Of a stretch of DNA of 64,000 nucleotides, positions 29,734-43,900 are shown one piece after another. Each line of letters opens with the position of its first letter. Positions within the stretch are counted from its first letter, which is position 1. The DNA is taken from positions 7,121,413 through 7,185,412 of the forward strand of contig OZ014421.1 of the NCBI GenBank assembly GCA_963965975.1, given 5' to 3'. Both the position numbers and the translations under genes were made by a program. The notes beneath the pieces were generated by a model. The model was not told where the DNA came from and made no database searches. It saw nothing but the letters and a program-made list of their open reading frames with translations. This DNA comes from Xestospongia bergquistia (Eukaryota > Porifera > Demospongiae > Haplosclerida > Petrosiidae).

Positions 29734-31711
29734 TTATTTTGTTATAAAAGAAAACAATCCATTTCTTTTACTCAATTCTCCTTTATTAGAAACTAGTGCT
29801 TTTTCAATCTCTTTTATATCAGGTACATTTGATAAGTCACCTGTAAATAAATAAAGGAATTAATAAAATAGTAACTTTATGTACCTAAAGCTGCTAATGA
29901 TGGTGGAGATTGCTCATACATTCTCTGAGCAACACGACTTATATCTTCTGGAGTAACTTCATCTATTTTCTGACATAAATATTTAGCAGATTTTCTCGTA
30001 CCATGAGCTAATACTTGTCTATAAAGTGAGAACAAAAATTGTATTACAATAATAATATTATTACCTTCCAATATCTTCAAAATTAATCAATCTTGACTCC
30101 AAATTCATTAATAATGTTGACTGTAACTGTTTCTTAGCTCGTGTCACAGCAATCTAAATTGAATTGTCTAATAAATAACAATGTTTAAACCAGTCTTACT
30201 GGATTAGCAGGTTGAGTCATCTGGTAAAACTCGCTACATAACACTCGTACTAAATCTCTAGTCTACAGGTACAATATATGAACACAGAAATAATATAATA
30301 TACTCACTTGTGAAGGATGACAACTGCCAAACAGACAGAATATGCCTGAATCAGAGTAGGCGTGGTTCATGGCTTGTGCATGATAAATCCAGTGATGTTT
30401 ATTGAGGACATTGAGATATAATTGTGTGTACATTCCTTTGCCTGGACCGCCTGCAGAGAATGACCCTCCTCCACCCATTAATGAATTAAGTACTGCATAA
30501 GTGTAAAAGTCTTTATCATGATATGAAGAACTTTCCATTGATATAGCAATGTGAGTAAGATCAGGAAGTCGATTAGGACCAATAATAGGTGCACTATCAC
30601 GAGATACCTATAAGACCAGTAAAACCAGTTATAGCATTGTGGTTTAACATGATAAGGAAAGCTTGTTATTGTCTTACATGAATTTGTCCTCCAGTATATT
30701 GAGAAATAGAGTCATCTAGTGATAAAGATTGTGTATCCTTCCAACTAGTGACTGGATGAACAAAATGTTTCTCTCCTAACTTAACAAGTTGAGAGTGATC
30801 AACATTGACCCCAACTAATACCATACGTTGTGGAATGTAATGAGAACTCAAATAACTCATCAAATCTGAGAGCTACACACAAATATATTGACAATATAAA
30901 GAGTTTGCTAACTTTAATTTTAGTAATATTATTTCTTGGACATATACTAGGTAGTCCAAGTGTGTTATAACGATATGATGCTTGATGTGCTAACTCCATT
31001 AGTAATGTTTCTGGATGTGGTTTCCTTTCCAACTCTTCCAGTTCAAAAGTAATACTTTGTCTACATTCTTCAAGCTATAGATGAGATTATAACAAACTAT
31101 TACAAACTAAAAAGATATCTATCTTACCTCTGATGGTAAAACTTGTGGTCGCCATATCAAATCTGCTAATACTTCAATGACACGTGGCACAGCAAATGTA
31201 AATGCTGAAATATTATAAAAAGAAAGATCACGAAACATTTGGAATTCAGGTAGACCACCATATTCTTCTAGTTCCTTTATTATCTCTTGACGTGAACTAA
31301 ATTGAGAGGAACTCTATTGTATATAATAATTGATGACATCATTATTAACTTGTATGAACCTGAAATGCCATCTTTGATAGAAAATGGGAGACACCACTGG
31401 GATATTTAACTTCATATCTTGAGCCATTATCAATGAATACTAAATACACACTATTACATCATCTGAACTACTCATAACTCACCTCCTACTGTACTATACT
31501 GACCAAAGGAAGCATGAGTGGCTACTTTTAATCCATTAGATAATGTTGTAATTTCTGTCTCAGTATCTTGAGGGATCGTAAATGATGTTTCGTTGAGGGC
31601 TGGAGGTTTAACTAGATTAGTCACTGGAGTAACTAGAGACTCTGTTGGGTAAGAGAGATGTCTTTGATGGCGAGCATAACGAAAATTAAATAAACGACCA
31701 AGTTTCAACAT
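29734..31711 (-). CDS. PMPCA: Mitochondrial processing peptidase alpha subunit (PMPCA)
   Basis: The alpha subunit binds presequences for the catalytic beta subunit in the mitochondrial matrix. The ATG at 31,711 gives MLKLGRLFNFRYARHQRHLS, an Arg-rich, acid-free targeting peptide. Small exons then encode ALNETSFTIPQDTETEITTL, SNGLKVATHASFGQYSTVG, and the family motif SHFLSKMAF where the beta subunit has a zinc-binding HxxEH. Later come ELEELERKPHPETLLMELAH and the glycine-rich substrate loop MGGGGSFSAGGPGKGMYTQL, diagnostic for the alpha subunit. It ends SKRNGLFSFITK. A longer frame upstream lacks an ATG. It is divergent from Crumbs by 240 bp. Confidence 0.95.
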
Positions 31712-31951
31712 GGTACAACGTGTGGACGGTATGGCTGCTAGGTTGACCACACCCTCTCTACAGAACTAGGGGTGGGGCTGCCCTAAATCTGAAAATCATT
31801 TTTTCAATCTCTGAGATATTGCAGAGTGTCTTCAACTCATTATTTGCTAGATAGAGCTCTAGCTTAGAAATTCCTATTATCTGAAAAGTATTTTAAAGTT
31901 TTATGATTGTGGCCCAACGGCTGCAAGTTTTGAATGTTACCGCCCACAACT

Positions 31952-34900
31952 ATGAGCTGTAAGAGTTTGCTAGTTCTATTACTAGTAACAATAATTGGTA
32001 AGTTTTTAAACTTAAAAATTGTATAATGTCATATTTTCTATATTAGGCTGTTGCAAATCTCAAGACACTTATTATTATGGTTTTCTTGGCTATACTCGCT
32101 TTCCTTCAGCCAATGAACAATTAGCATCAGCTAATGTATCATTATCTCTGACATTTAAATTCTGTCAAACTGATGGTATTCTGTTACATGCTACTGATAT
32201 AGAGAGATTCTATTATTTTTCAATTGGTGTTTATGAGTCAAGAATATTAATAGAGTTTCAGCTTGGTGATGATATACGAGAAGTAATATTATTATTATAA
32301 TATTGTATTATTATTTATTTCTCATTGTACATTGTTTAGATCAAACAAATTGAGTCTATGTTACTGACTAATACTTGGTATACTCTTGAATTGCAACATT
32401 TGTCTCAAGGAAGCTCTGGTATTGAGTTATATCTCAACAATCACTCTGTCCCAGTGCATTTTGATGTGTTCTCTCCTGTTGATTTTTCAATACTTACTGG
32501 TCCTTTGTACATTGGAGGTCACCCTCTACCAAAACAGATTGAAGTGAGTTATGGTTGTATATGTATAGTCAATGGATGTATACAAATAGTCAATGGATGT
32601 ATACATATAGTCAATGGATATATGATGTAGTTGATTGTCAGATAGAATGGATCGATCTAGTTAAAGAGAGTAAACCAACTCATTAATAACTTTAAAATTA
32701 ACAAAATTTTAAAAAAATTATCTTGTGATGTTTTTGAAATCCACCACACATACTTATTGCAATGACTTTAATAATAACAATATGAATATTATTAATTGGT
32801 GTATTCATAATTTTTATAATTAAAATCATTGCTAGTTGCTATGGTAACTGAGCACACACACACACGGTACCACCTACCACACACACTAATTGGATATCTT
32901 TATAGGCAACACGTTTACGATGTACATTGGATGCATGTATCAGTTCTGTTACTACGGCAACACGGTCACTCAATATATCCAGTGGTCAAGATATTGTTAT
33001 CGGCTGTCCATTAGATCAGTGTCAAATAAAGACCAGTATAACATTGTATTCACATTTATCATATGTATCATTTCAACTTATTAAAAGAACAACATCATAT
33101 TTGAAATTACAAGTAGATTTCCAAACTAGGTAAGTATATTAATAATATACCATTATGTGATATATTATATAGTGATACTGAGGGTATCTTAGCTGTTATT
33201 GGTGAGAACACAGATCAAGATTATATCGTTGTCTACCTAAATTATGGACATGTTGGTGTGTCCTTTAATCCTAACAGCAATCTCCTTAATCCTAGTGTAT
33301 CATTATTAACTACATCATCATATTCTGATGCTCTATTACATCAATTACGAGTTGTTTTTGATGACCGCCAGCTCAGAATTACAGTTGATGGAATTGATAA
33401 ACAATCAGGAGAAGGTATAATTAATATTATATTTCTATATTATCATCAGCTATTGTATTTATAGTGGGTACAATTACTTTCAGTCAACCATCTCTTATTT
33501 GGTTTGGTGCTATCCCTTCCAACTTAACTCTGTCTTCTGAACTACCTGACCGATCATTTCAAGGATGTCTGTATAATCTTGCCTACTCAAATACAGGACA
33601 ACTCTCTCTTTTTAACACTGCTGAGGCACATAACTCGAGGTTAGTTTATAACTTAAAATAGTGCAACAATAAATGTTCTTTTATATATAGTGGTACCATT
33701 CTTGATGCCTGTCTAGCTGAATTAACCTGTCCAAGCAAATGTCAGAATATTTCTGAGCATTGTCATTTTACTTGTTTGTGTTCTGAAGGATTTGAAGGAG
33801 ACAATTGTACAGAAATCAATGAATGTGATTCCAGTCCATGCCTTAATAATGCTACTTGTCTTGATCTTATCAATGATTATACTTGTGTGTGTACTGAAGA
33901 ATACAATAAAGGACGTCACTGTGAGATACCAAACAGTTGTATTCCTAATCCTTGCATCAATGGCCAGTGTATGGATTATGAGATTGGATATTTATGTAAC
34001 TGCACTGCTGGTTGGGGTGGTATTGACTGCACTAATAACATCAATGACTGTGAACCAGAGATATGTTCTAATGGTGGTACCTGTATTGATTTGATCAATG
34101 GTTTCCAATGTTCCTGCAAACCTGGCTACACTGGACAAATCTGTGAAATGGATATTGATGAATGTGCATCTGGACCTTGTAAAAATGGAGGCTCTTGTAC
34201 TGATTTTATCAATGCATTTCAGTGTACGTGTGCTATCGGCTATACTGGAGGAACCTGTGAAGAAAACATCAATGAATGTGCACCAAATCCTTGTCAAAAT
34301 AATGGGAGTTGTATTGATGGTATTGGCAATTTTACATGTCATTGTACTGGAGGATATACAGGCCATATTTGTGATACTGATATTGATGAGTGTCTCAGCA
34401 ATCCTTGCTATAATTCTGGTACTTGTATTAATAGAGAAAATGGGTTTGAGTGCCAATGTGTACCTGGTTTTACTGGAACACTTTGTCTAGGAGACATTCA
34501 AGAATGCACATTGTTGAGTCCTTGTCAAAATAATGGTATTTGTCTAGAAGATCCTAATGGAGGATATGAATGTTTATGTAAAGCAGGATGGGTTGGTACA
34601 AACTGTGAGACTTCTTATGATGAGTGTAGTAGTGGTCCTTGTCATCATGGTGGTCAATGTATTGATGGTCATTTATCTTACACATGTATTTGTCCACCAG
34701 GATATACTGGCTTGAACTGTGAAGTGGACATCTACGAATGTGGTTCAGACCCTTGTCTGAATAATGCAACTTGTATTGATCTTATTGCAAGCTATTTCTG
34801 CTGGTGTCCTTCTGGTTTTCAAGGAGACCACTGTGAGATTGAGTTGGGTACATGTGACACTGTCCCCTGTCTGAACAATGCTACATGTATTAACACACAA

Positions 34901-37900
34901 CCTAGTGGCTATACTTGTATATGTATTTCTGGATATACTGGTGAACATTGTGAGGTTAATATCGATGACTGTCTACCTAATCCTTGTGAGAACAATGCCA
35001 TGTGTACAGATTTTGTCAATGACTATCATTGTGAGTGTCCTGTGGGTTATGAAGGGAAGAACTGTTCTTTTAACATTGATGATTGCTCATCATCACCTTG
35101 TTTCTTCTCTGGCACATGTGTTGATAAAGTCAATGGATTCGAATGTATATGTCCAGTTGGTGTCATTGGTGTACAATGTGAAGTCACCATTACAAACTGT
35201 CTTTCCTCTCCTTGTTCACATAATGCTACCTGTATTGAATTAGATATAGGTGGTTACCGCTGTCAATGTCCATCAGGTTATACAGGTAGTCACTGTGAGA
35301 CTGATATCAACGAATGTCTTCAAATGCCTTGTCAATATGGAGGAATATGTTACAATAATGTTGGTAATTATAGCTGTGTCTGTCCTAATGGTACTGAAGG
35401 AGATAACTGTCAAATTAACATTGATGACTGTCAGGCTCAGCCTTGCCATAATGGAGGTACTTGTATCGACTTACTCAATGGCTACCAGTGTCTTTGCCTA
35501 TCTGGTTATTCTGGTACTGAATGTCAACTAATTGTTGATGAGTGTGTCTCTCTTCCCTGTCAAAATGGTGGTCAATGTTTTAATATGATAGGTGACTATT
35601 CCTGTACTTGCTTAGCTGGTTATACAGGTGCTAACTGTGAGATAGATATTGATGTATGTGATGTACTGTCTCCATGTATTAATGGTGGTATTTGTATGGA
35701 GTTAAATGTTACCTCTCACTCTCTTCTTGACTATTATACATGTGTGTGTACTCCTGGATACACGGATAAAAACTGCTCCACTAATATTGATGAATGTCTT
35801 TCCAATGCTTGCCTCAATAATGCTACATGTGTGGACGGTATTGAACAGTATTCCTGCTCTTGTCAGCAAGGATTGTCTGGAGACTACTGTCAAACATTAG
35901 ATACATTCTCTCTCTTAAGTTCAAAGGACAGTTACATTTCTTTACCATCTTTAAACATGGGACAAGATGGAGTGCTCTATATTAGTCTGTCATTTGCTAC
36001 TACACTATCTAATGGTATTATTTTATATCAAGGAGGGGTATGTTTAATAATTCTTTATAATAACTTAAATCATAATTATGTTTTTCTTTTTATAGATTAT
36101 CACTGAGGATTATCTTGGAGACTTCTTATCTCTAGAACTCATTGATGGAATATTATTACTTAAGTATGAAAATGGTGGAGGTTTAACTCCAGAGAAAACA
36201 ACTCGTGTGGGCAGTCAACTTGATGATGGACTGCCACATCATGTTAGTCTAATTGTGACAACAACAGGAGCTAGTATTTTAGTAGACTCTAACAATTGTA
36301 GTTCTGGTGTTGTGTGTTTTGGAGAGACTAAGACATCAACAAATATATCTCCTGTATTTGTGTCTCCCTGTTATATTGGTGGTATTGTGGGTTACTACAA
36401 TAATGCCACACAATTTCACTTGGAGACTGATCAGTCTCTGGTATCAACACTCAGCTCGTTACGTATTGATCATGAACTAGTTGATTATAATGACATTATT
36501 GAGTTATCTCAGATCATGTTAGGATCAGTTCATACGGCACCATTATGTCAACCAAATCCATGTGCTAATAACCAGCAATGTTATGATCTTTGGTCAAATT
36601 ATACATGTGATTGTAATAATGGATATACTGGTGATCACTGTCAATTACTCACTACAGCTCATTTTGACACAACCTCAGCTTTAATGTTTTCTCTGCCAAT
36701 GACTAGTAAACTACAATTTCAATTTACCATACAAAGTGATGGATTTCTCTTCAGTGTCACAATAGTAAGGAATGCTTAAGTTAATTTCAAATAGTTTTCA
36801 ACTTTTCTCTCTTTTTTAGGCCAACAGCTCAAATAAAATTATTGTATTTGTTAATGGACTTCATCTCGGACTATCTCTTGCCTCTTCAAACAATCTTATG
36901 ATATCCCCTAGTTATACCACAATGTCATTGAATGATGGAGGATGGTATGAAGGTACTCTCTTTATACAGACAGACTCACTTCAAATGATTGTAGTTGGTG
37001 CTATGTGCAATCCATCTTGCATTGTCACTGTTAATAGACCTGGAGAGCTCTCTCCTGTAATTACAGGGACATTGACTTTTGGCAATATTGTTCCAGTATT
37101 GAATATGTCACAAACTCTTCTCAGTTATTTCCCTCATACTAATGGTATTAATGGCTGTATTCGTAATTTAGTACTTTATGAAGGAGGCTCTGTTACTACA
37201 CTTGATGGTGGAATTATTGAGTCATATCCAGTACAACCAGGATGTCCAAGAGACAACCATTGTTCTCCAAATCCTTGCCAAAATGAAGGACTTTGTGTAT
37301 CAAGTTGGGATGGATATATTTGTCAATGTGGAATTGACTACACTGGATATAATTGCAGTGAAGGTAACTCCACACTACTTAGAAATTATTGTTAGAGTTC
37401 ATAAATATTTTAGTATATGAACATTTTAGATTAATGTATTATTATATTATTATTGTAGATATGGCAGTGACTTTAACAGGAGAGGAGAGTTATATTACTG
37501 TAACAGTAAACACTCAGCTATTATTATTAGGAGACAAAGGCTCCATATCATTACGTACTACTGATACTAACGGTATCCTGTTCTCTGGTATCTGGTATTT
37601 ACCTAATGGTAGCCCTACCAATAAATTTGTGACTGTTGAAGTTGTTAATGGCATGCTAAGTCTAAAGACAATATTATCTGATGGTAAAGACATTATTAAT
37701 GTTATTGTCAATTAACAGTACTACTCCTCCTCTCTAGATGTCCCTGTTTCGATTGCTCATCCTCAATATGTATCTGATGGCAACTGGCACAATATTAAAT
37801 GGAAGATTGCCAGTATTAATTCTACCCTCACTAATATTGACCTTTATGTTGACACGCATCTACTCAATAACATTATAATACAGAACTATACAAGAGTAGA

Positions 37901-40900
37901 TAGTGACTCTATTTCTATCGGTATCGGAGGGATTAATAATCCAGAGGCACTTGGTAATTCTCAGTCAATTAGTAAGGATTATCTCAGGGGCTGTTTCCGT
38001 TCTCTTGTATTAAATAATGAACTAATATCACTATTTAACAACACAGTTGCCATCGCAATATCTCAACATAATGTAGTTAGTGGATGTGGTCTTGCTGGTT
38101 TATGCTCCACTAATCCATGTCCTAGTAATGCTACATGCTCTGATACTTTCGACAACTTTCAATGTATTTGTCCTGCTGGTTATACAGGGTCTCAATGTTC
38201 AGATGATATCAACGAATGTATTGTTACTCCTTGTGAAAACAATGCCACATGTATTGATGGTATTGCCGATTATACTTGTGTGTGCTCCAGTGGGTTTACT
38301 GGAACTTATTGTCAAGACATTGTTGACCCTTGTCTTTCTACTCCATGTCATAATGGTTCATGTCATAATACTGGAGGACTAACATTCTCTTGTGTGTGTC
38401 TCTCTGGGTATACTGGTGATTACTGCAATGTAGAAATCAACGAATGTGAGCCTTCTCCTTGTCATAATAATGCTACATGTATTGATTCTCTCAATGACTT
38501 TACATGTATCTGTCCAGTTGGTTTTACTGGCCAAACCTGTTCTGAAAATATACCTGATTGTCTCCCTAATTCATGTTTGAATGGTGGCACTTGTCTTGAT
38601 AGTATCAACTCATATACATGTGTCTGTCTTGATGGATTTTCTGGAGATAGATGTGAGAATGATACTGATGTATGTAATCCTTGTAAAAATGGAGCTACTT
38701 GCTTTGAAGGATTTGGCAATTCTTTTACTTGTGTTTGTCCTCCGGCTTATACTGGTACACTCTGTGATGTAGTAAGACCTCCTTGTGATTTGTTACCTTG
38801 TCAAAATGAAGGTACGTGTACTGATATTGCTGGATCAGGTAGTGCCTTGTTATTGCAGTCATATAGTTGTGATTGTCCTGTGGGCTATACTGGTAGTAAC
38901 TGTGAAATACCTACTAAATGTGACCCCACTCCATGTCAAAATAATGGGACTTGTGTTGATTTAAATAATGGAACATATCAGTGTATATGTCTAGATACAC
39001 ATACTGGTATTCACTGTGAAATGGAGAAGGACTTTTGTTTATTATTACCAGATGGTTACTGTAATAATGGTACTTGCAATTCACAGGGATCAATTATAAC
39101 ATGTCTGTGTTCAGAAGGATATACTGGGACATTATGTGATACCAACATCAATGATTGTGCTTCAGATCTTTGCCTTAATGGAGCTACTTGTGAAGATCAA
39201 GTCAATGGATTTACCTGTATTTGTCCTCAAGGATATACTGGGACATTATGTGATACCAACATCAATGATTGTGCTTCAGATCTTTGCCTTAATGGAGCTA
39301 CTTGTGAAGATCAAGTCAATGGATTTACCTGTATTTGTCCTCAAGGATATACTGGGACATTATGTGATACCAACATCAATGATTGTGCTTCAGATCTTTG
39401 CCTTAATGGAGCTACTTGTGAAGATCAAGTCAATGGATTTACCTGTATTTGTCCTCAAGGATATACTGGGACATTATGTGATACCAACATCAATGATTGT
39501 GCTTCAGATCTTTGCCTTAATGGAGCTACTTGTGAAGATCAAGTCAATGGATTTACCTGTATTTGTCCTCAAGGATATACTGGGACATTATGTGATACCA
39601 ACATCAATGATTGTGCTTCAGATCTTTGCCTTAATGGAGCTACTTGTGAAGATCAAGTCAATGGATTTACCTGTATTTGTCCTCAAGGATATACTGGGAC
39701 ATTATGTGATACCAACATCAATGATTGTGCTTCAGATCTTTGCCTTAATGGAGCTACTTGTGAAGATCAAGTCAATGGATTTACCTGTATTTGTCCTCAA
39801 GGATATACTGGGACATTATGTGATACCAACATTAATGATTGTGCTGCAGATCTTTGCCTTAATGGAGCTACTTGTGAAGATCAAGTCAATGGATTTATCT
39901 GTATTTGTCCTCAAGGATATACTGGGACATTATGTGATGTTCAGGTTTCCATATGTTCAAATTCTCCTTGTCTTAATAATGGAACATGCATTGATGAGAT
40001 TGCAGGATCAGCAATATCACCAGGCTCTGGACTTATCAGCTCAGGTGGTTCAATTTTAGCATCACAATGTATTTGTCCTCCAGAATTTACTGGTGAGTTC
40101 TGTCAATTTCTTTCATCCTGTCATCCTAACCCCTGCGCTAATGGAGGATCTTGTCAAGATCTTGGTAGTGGATTATACACTTGTATATGTCCTCCATTAT
40201 ATACTGATGACCATTGTACACATCTTATTGATCCTTGTCTCACTGTCGTCTGTTCGAATAATAGTACATGTATAAGATCAGGACTTGACTCTCAATGTCT
40301 TTGTGTGGAAGGGTATACTGGTGAGTTCTGTGAAACTGACATTGATGATTGCTTGCCCAATTCATGTATGAATAACGGAACATGCCACGATGATATTAAC
40401 AACTTTACGTGTAGTTGTATACCTGGTTACCGTGGTAACACATGTCAAGATATCGACCCTTGCTATCCTAATCCTTGTCAGAATAATGGATTGTGTTCTT
40501 TTGAGTCAAATGGGTTCACTTGTACCTGTGTTGGTAATTATACTGGTAACATTTGTGATAACATCATCGATTTCTGTAATGATTCTCAAGCTCTCAGCTG
40601 TAAAAACAATGGAACATGTATGAACACAGCCGAGGGTCCAATATGCATCTGTCCAATGGGACTATCTGGGACTGACTGTTCTGAGGATGTCCTTAATAGC
40701 TGTTTATCAATGCCTTGTGGCAATAATAGTTATTGTATGGACTTCCCCATAGGCTACCACTGTTACTGTCTACCAGATTATACTGGTGTTTATTGTGACA
40801 GTATTATTGATGACTGTATGTATCATCAATGTGCTAATAATGCTACATGTGTAGATGATATTGGTAACTATACATGTGCCTGCTCCATTGATTTCACTGG

Positions 40901-43900
40901 TCCACTCTGTCAAATACCAGTAAATCATTGTCAAGATATTGCATGTCAAAATGGAGGAACCTGTCAGTCGTTGTATAATGGAATGTTCTTATGCCAATGT
41001 CCTGATCTTTACAATGGGACCTTCTGTGAAAATTTTGTTGATTTATGTACACCAAATCCTTGTCAAAATGGCGGCTCTTGTCTTATGACTAACATAACTT
41101 ATCAATGTACTTGTCCATTAGATTATACAGGTCAGAACTGTGACACTCTAATTGACTGTACACATGTGGGTTGCCATAACAATGGTACATGTATAACTCA
41201 AAATGTACCTGCTGTATGCAAATGTGTTGATGGTTTTACTGGTTCAGGATGTGAGACTAATATTGACGACTGTGGTGTAAACCCTTGTCTCCATGGTAAC
41301 TGCAGCGATGAAGTAAATGCTTATAGATGTAGCTGTGATTCTAGTTATACTGGAATGAATTGTGATATTCCAATTAATGCTTGTATAATAGATCCCTGTT
41401 ATAACAATGGAACTTGCATGCTGCTAGAACCTCCGGAAACTAACTTCACTTGTGTCTGTGTTACTGGCTATATTGGAAACCTTTGTGAGTCAGTTTACAA
41501 ACCTTGTGATTCAAATCCTTGTCTTCATAATGGTACATGTGTCACTAATGGCAACGAGTACTCGTGTTCATGTACTCCAGACTATCTTGGTGATGACTGT
41601 GAACTTATAAATTATTGTAACACCCACTCTTGTATGAATGGTGCTACTTGTGTTAACAATGATACCCAATATGATTGTGTGTGTCCTCCTGGTCTTACCG
41701 GAGAACATTGTACAGATCCTATTATAAATCCTTGCTTGGAGTCACCTTGCGGTAATGGCACATGTACTCTCTTTAATCTAATGGGTGATTATAATTGTAG
41801 TTGTTATGATGGCTATTCTGGCAGTCAATGTGATTTAGTCAATGAGTGTGTTACATTGGGAGATCCATGCAGCAATGGAGGTACTTGTGTTGATACAGAA
41901 GAGAGTTTTCAGTGTATTTGTACTGTAGGATTTACTGATAACACTTGTTCAACAGATATCAATGAATGCTTAAGTGAGCCTTGTGAAAATGGTGGTAGCT
42001 GTTATGACAGCTCTTCAGTCGTAGATAATTTACCACTAGCTTCTGGTAGTGGTCAACAGTTGCCTGATCCTGGAGAGTTCCTCTGTCTCTGTCCTGATTA
42101 TTTTACTGGACCAACTTGCAATATTTCTATTCATCCATGTGAGTCCTATATCTGTCACAATGGAGGTTCTTGCTATCTTGATGCTAATGATTCTGTGACT
42201 TGTTTCTGTACTAGTGGTTATACAGGTTTACAATGTGAGACTGCTGTAACACCTTGTGATAGCAACCCTTGCAATAATGGTGGTAGTTGTTTGGTTAACT
42301 CTCTACTACAGAACAATCATTCTGAAAGTTTTCAATGTATTTGTCCACCAGAATTTACAGGAACTTTCTGTAATGTTCTCTTAGATCCTTGTCTATCAAA
42401 TCCATGTCAAAATGGTAGTACATGTATTAGTGAGGGACATACATATCAATGTCTTAGTCCCTGTGATAGTAGTCCGTGTCTTAATAATGGATTCTGTATT
42501 GATACAAATACAACATTACAAGAAATATTAGATTCTGGTCTTATTATGCTACCACCAGGAATTACCGACTCAGATCTCTTTGCTTTCCTTCCACCTCCTG
42601 GGGAATTTATTTGTATCTGTCCTGATAATTATACTGGTACATTTTGTGAGCAGATAGTAACTAACTCCACATTGGAGTGTGAAGACAACCCTTGTCAGAA
42701 CAATGCATCTTGTATCTTAATAAACGAGACAGTTACTTGTATTTGTCCACCTTTTTTTACCGGCAACTTTTGTGAATATGATGTTGTGACTTGTCCTTGT
42801 GTTAATAATGGAACTTGTGTAGAGACAGTTGACCACCATATAATCTGTCAATGTCCTGATAATTTTACTGGTGTCTTATGTGAGTCACTCATAACACCAT
42901 GTGACTCCTCACCTTGTGAAAACGGTGCCTCTTGTTTATATAATGGGACCGATTACCAGTGCATATGTAGGCCTGAGTTTACTGGCATTACTTGTGCAGA
43001 TTATATTGATTCATGCTCCTCTACTCCTTGTGAGAACAATGCTACTTGTATTGATCGTTTTGGATCTTTTCAATGTCAATGTCCAAACTTGTATACTGGA
43101 GAGTTATGTGAGATATTTATTGATGTATGTAGTCCCAATCCATGTCTTAACAATGGTGTTTGTTCTGGTAATGGTAACGAATATCATTGTCAATGTCCTT
43201 ATGGCTATGGTGGACAGAATTGTAGTGATAGTCATATTTGTCTTAACTTTCCTTGTGAAAATGGAGGAATGTGTGTACCTCAAAATGAGTCTTACTTCTG
43301 TAATTGTTCAGATACTTTCTCTGGTCAAAATTGCAGTGTAGCTAACATTTGTTTGGACTCACCCTGTGACAATGGAGGTACTTGTCTACCATTTGAAGAG
43401 ACCTATATTTGTCAATGTCCTCCTGCTTATACTGGTAACAATTGTAGTGATCTTGTTGGAGATCCATGTTTACTAGCTACTCAATGTGCTAATGGTGGTA
43501 CATGTGTTAATAGTGGTGGAGGAGAGTTCTCATGTTTATGTCCTGTAGGTGTGACAGGGGACATCTGTGAGGTGGACATCAATGAATGTATGAGCTCTCC
43601 TTGTTTGAATGATGCCTCTTGCTTGGAAAGTGGGACTAATATCACACAACTCATGTTACAAAGTAACATTACAATATCTCTGCCACCATTTGGAGACTTC
43701 ATCTGTAATTGTCTCCCTGGTTTCTCTGGTCAGAAATGTGAAGTATCTCTTGTTTGTTCTCCAGGACCTTGTATGAATGGTGCAACATGTATGACAAGTA
43801 TTACAGGAGATGCTGTGTGTCTTTGTGCCATAGGATACACTGGGTCATTCTGTGAGACTGACATTGATGAATGTAACATGACTCTGTGTCAAAACAATGC

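Noticed and set aside
31472..31750. PMPCA start at 31,750
   Set aside because: That frame begins with GTG, not ATG; the first ATG is at 31,711 and gives a good targeting peptide.
32640..32905. Short plus-strand frames before the fourth Crumbs exon
   Set aside because: The exon ending at 32,543 joins the acceptor at 32,905 in phase and restores the LamG domain, so this stretch is intron.
39138..39935. CRISPR-like regular array
   Set aside because: The repeats are contiguous 114-bp coding units without spacers, in a eukaryotic gene.
39136..40059. 307-codon frame with seven hydrophobic repeats (plus strand)
   Set aside because: Out-of-frame reading of the 114-bp EGF repeats; the EGF frame is the one that continues into the transmembrane exon.
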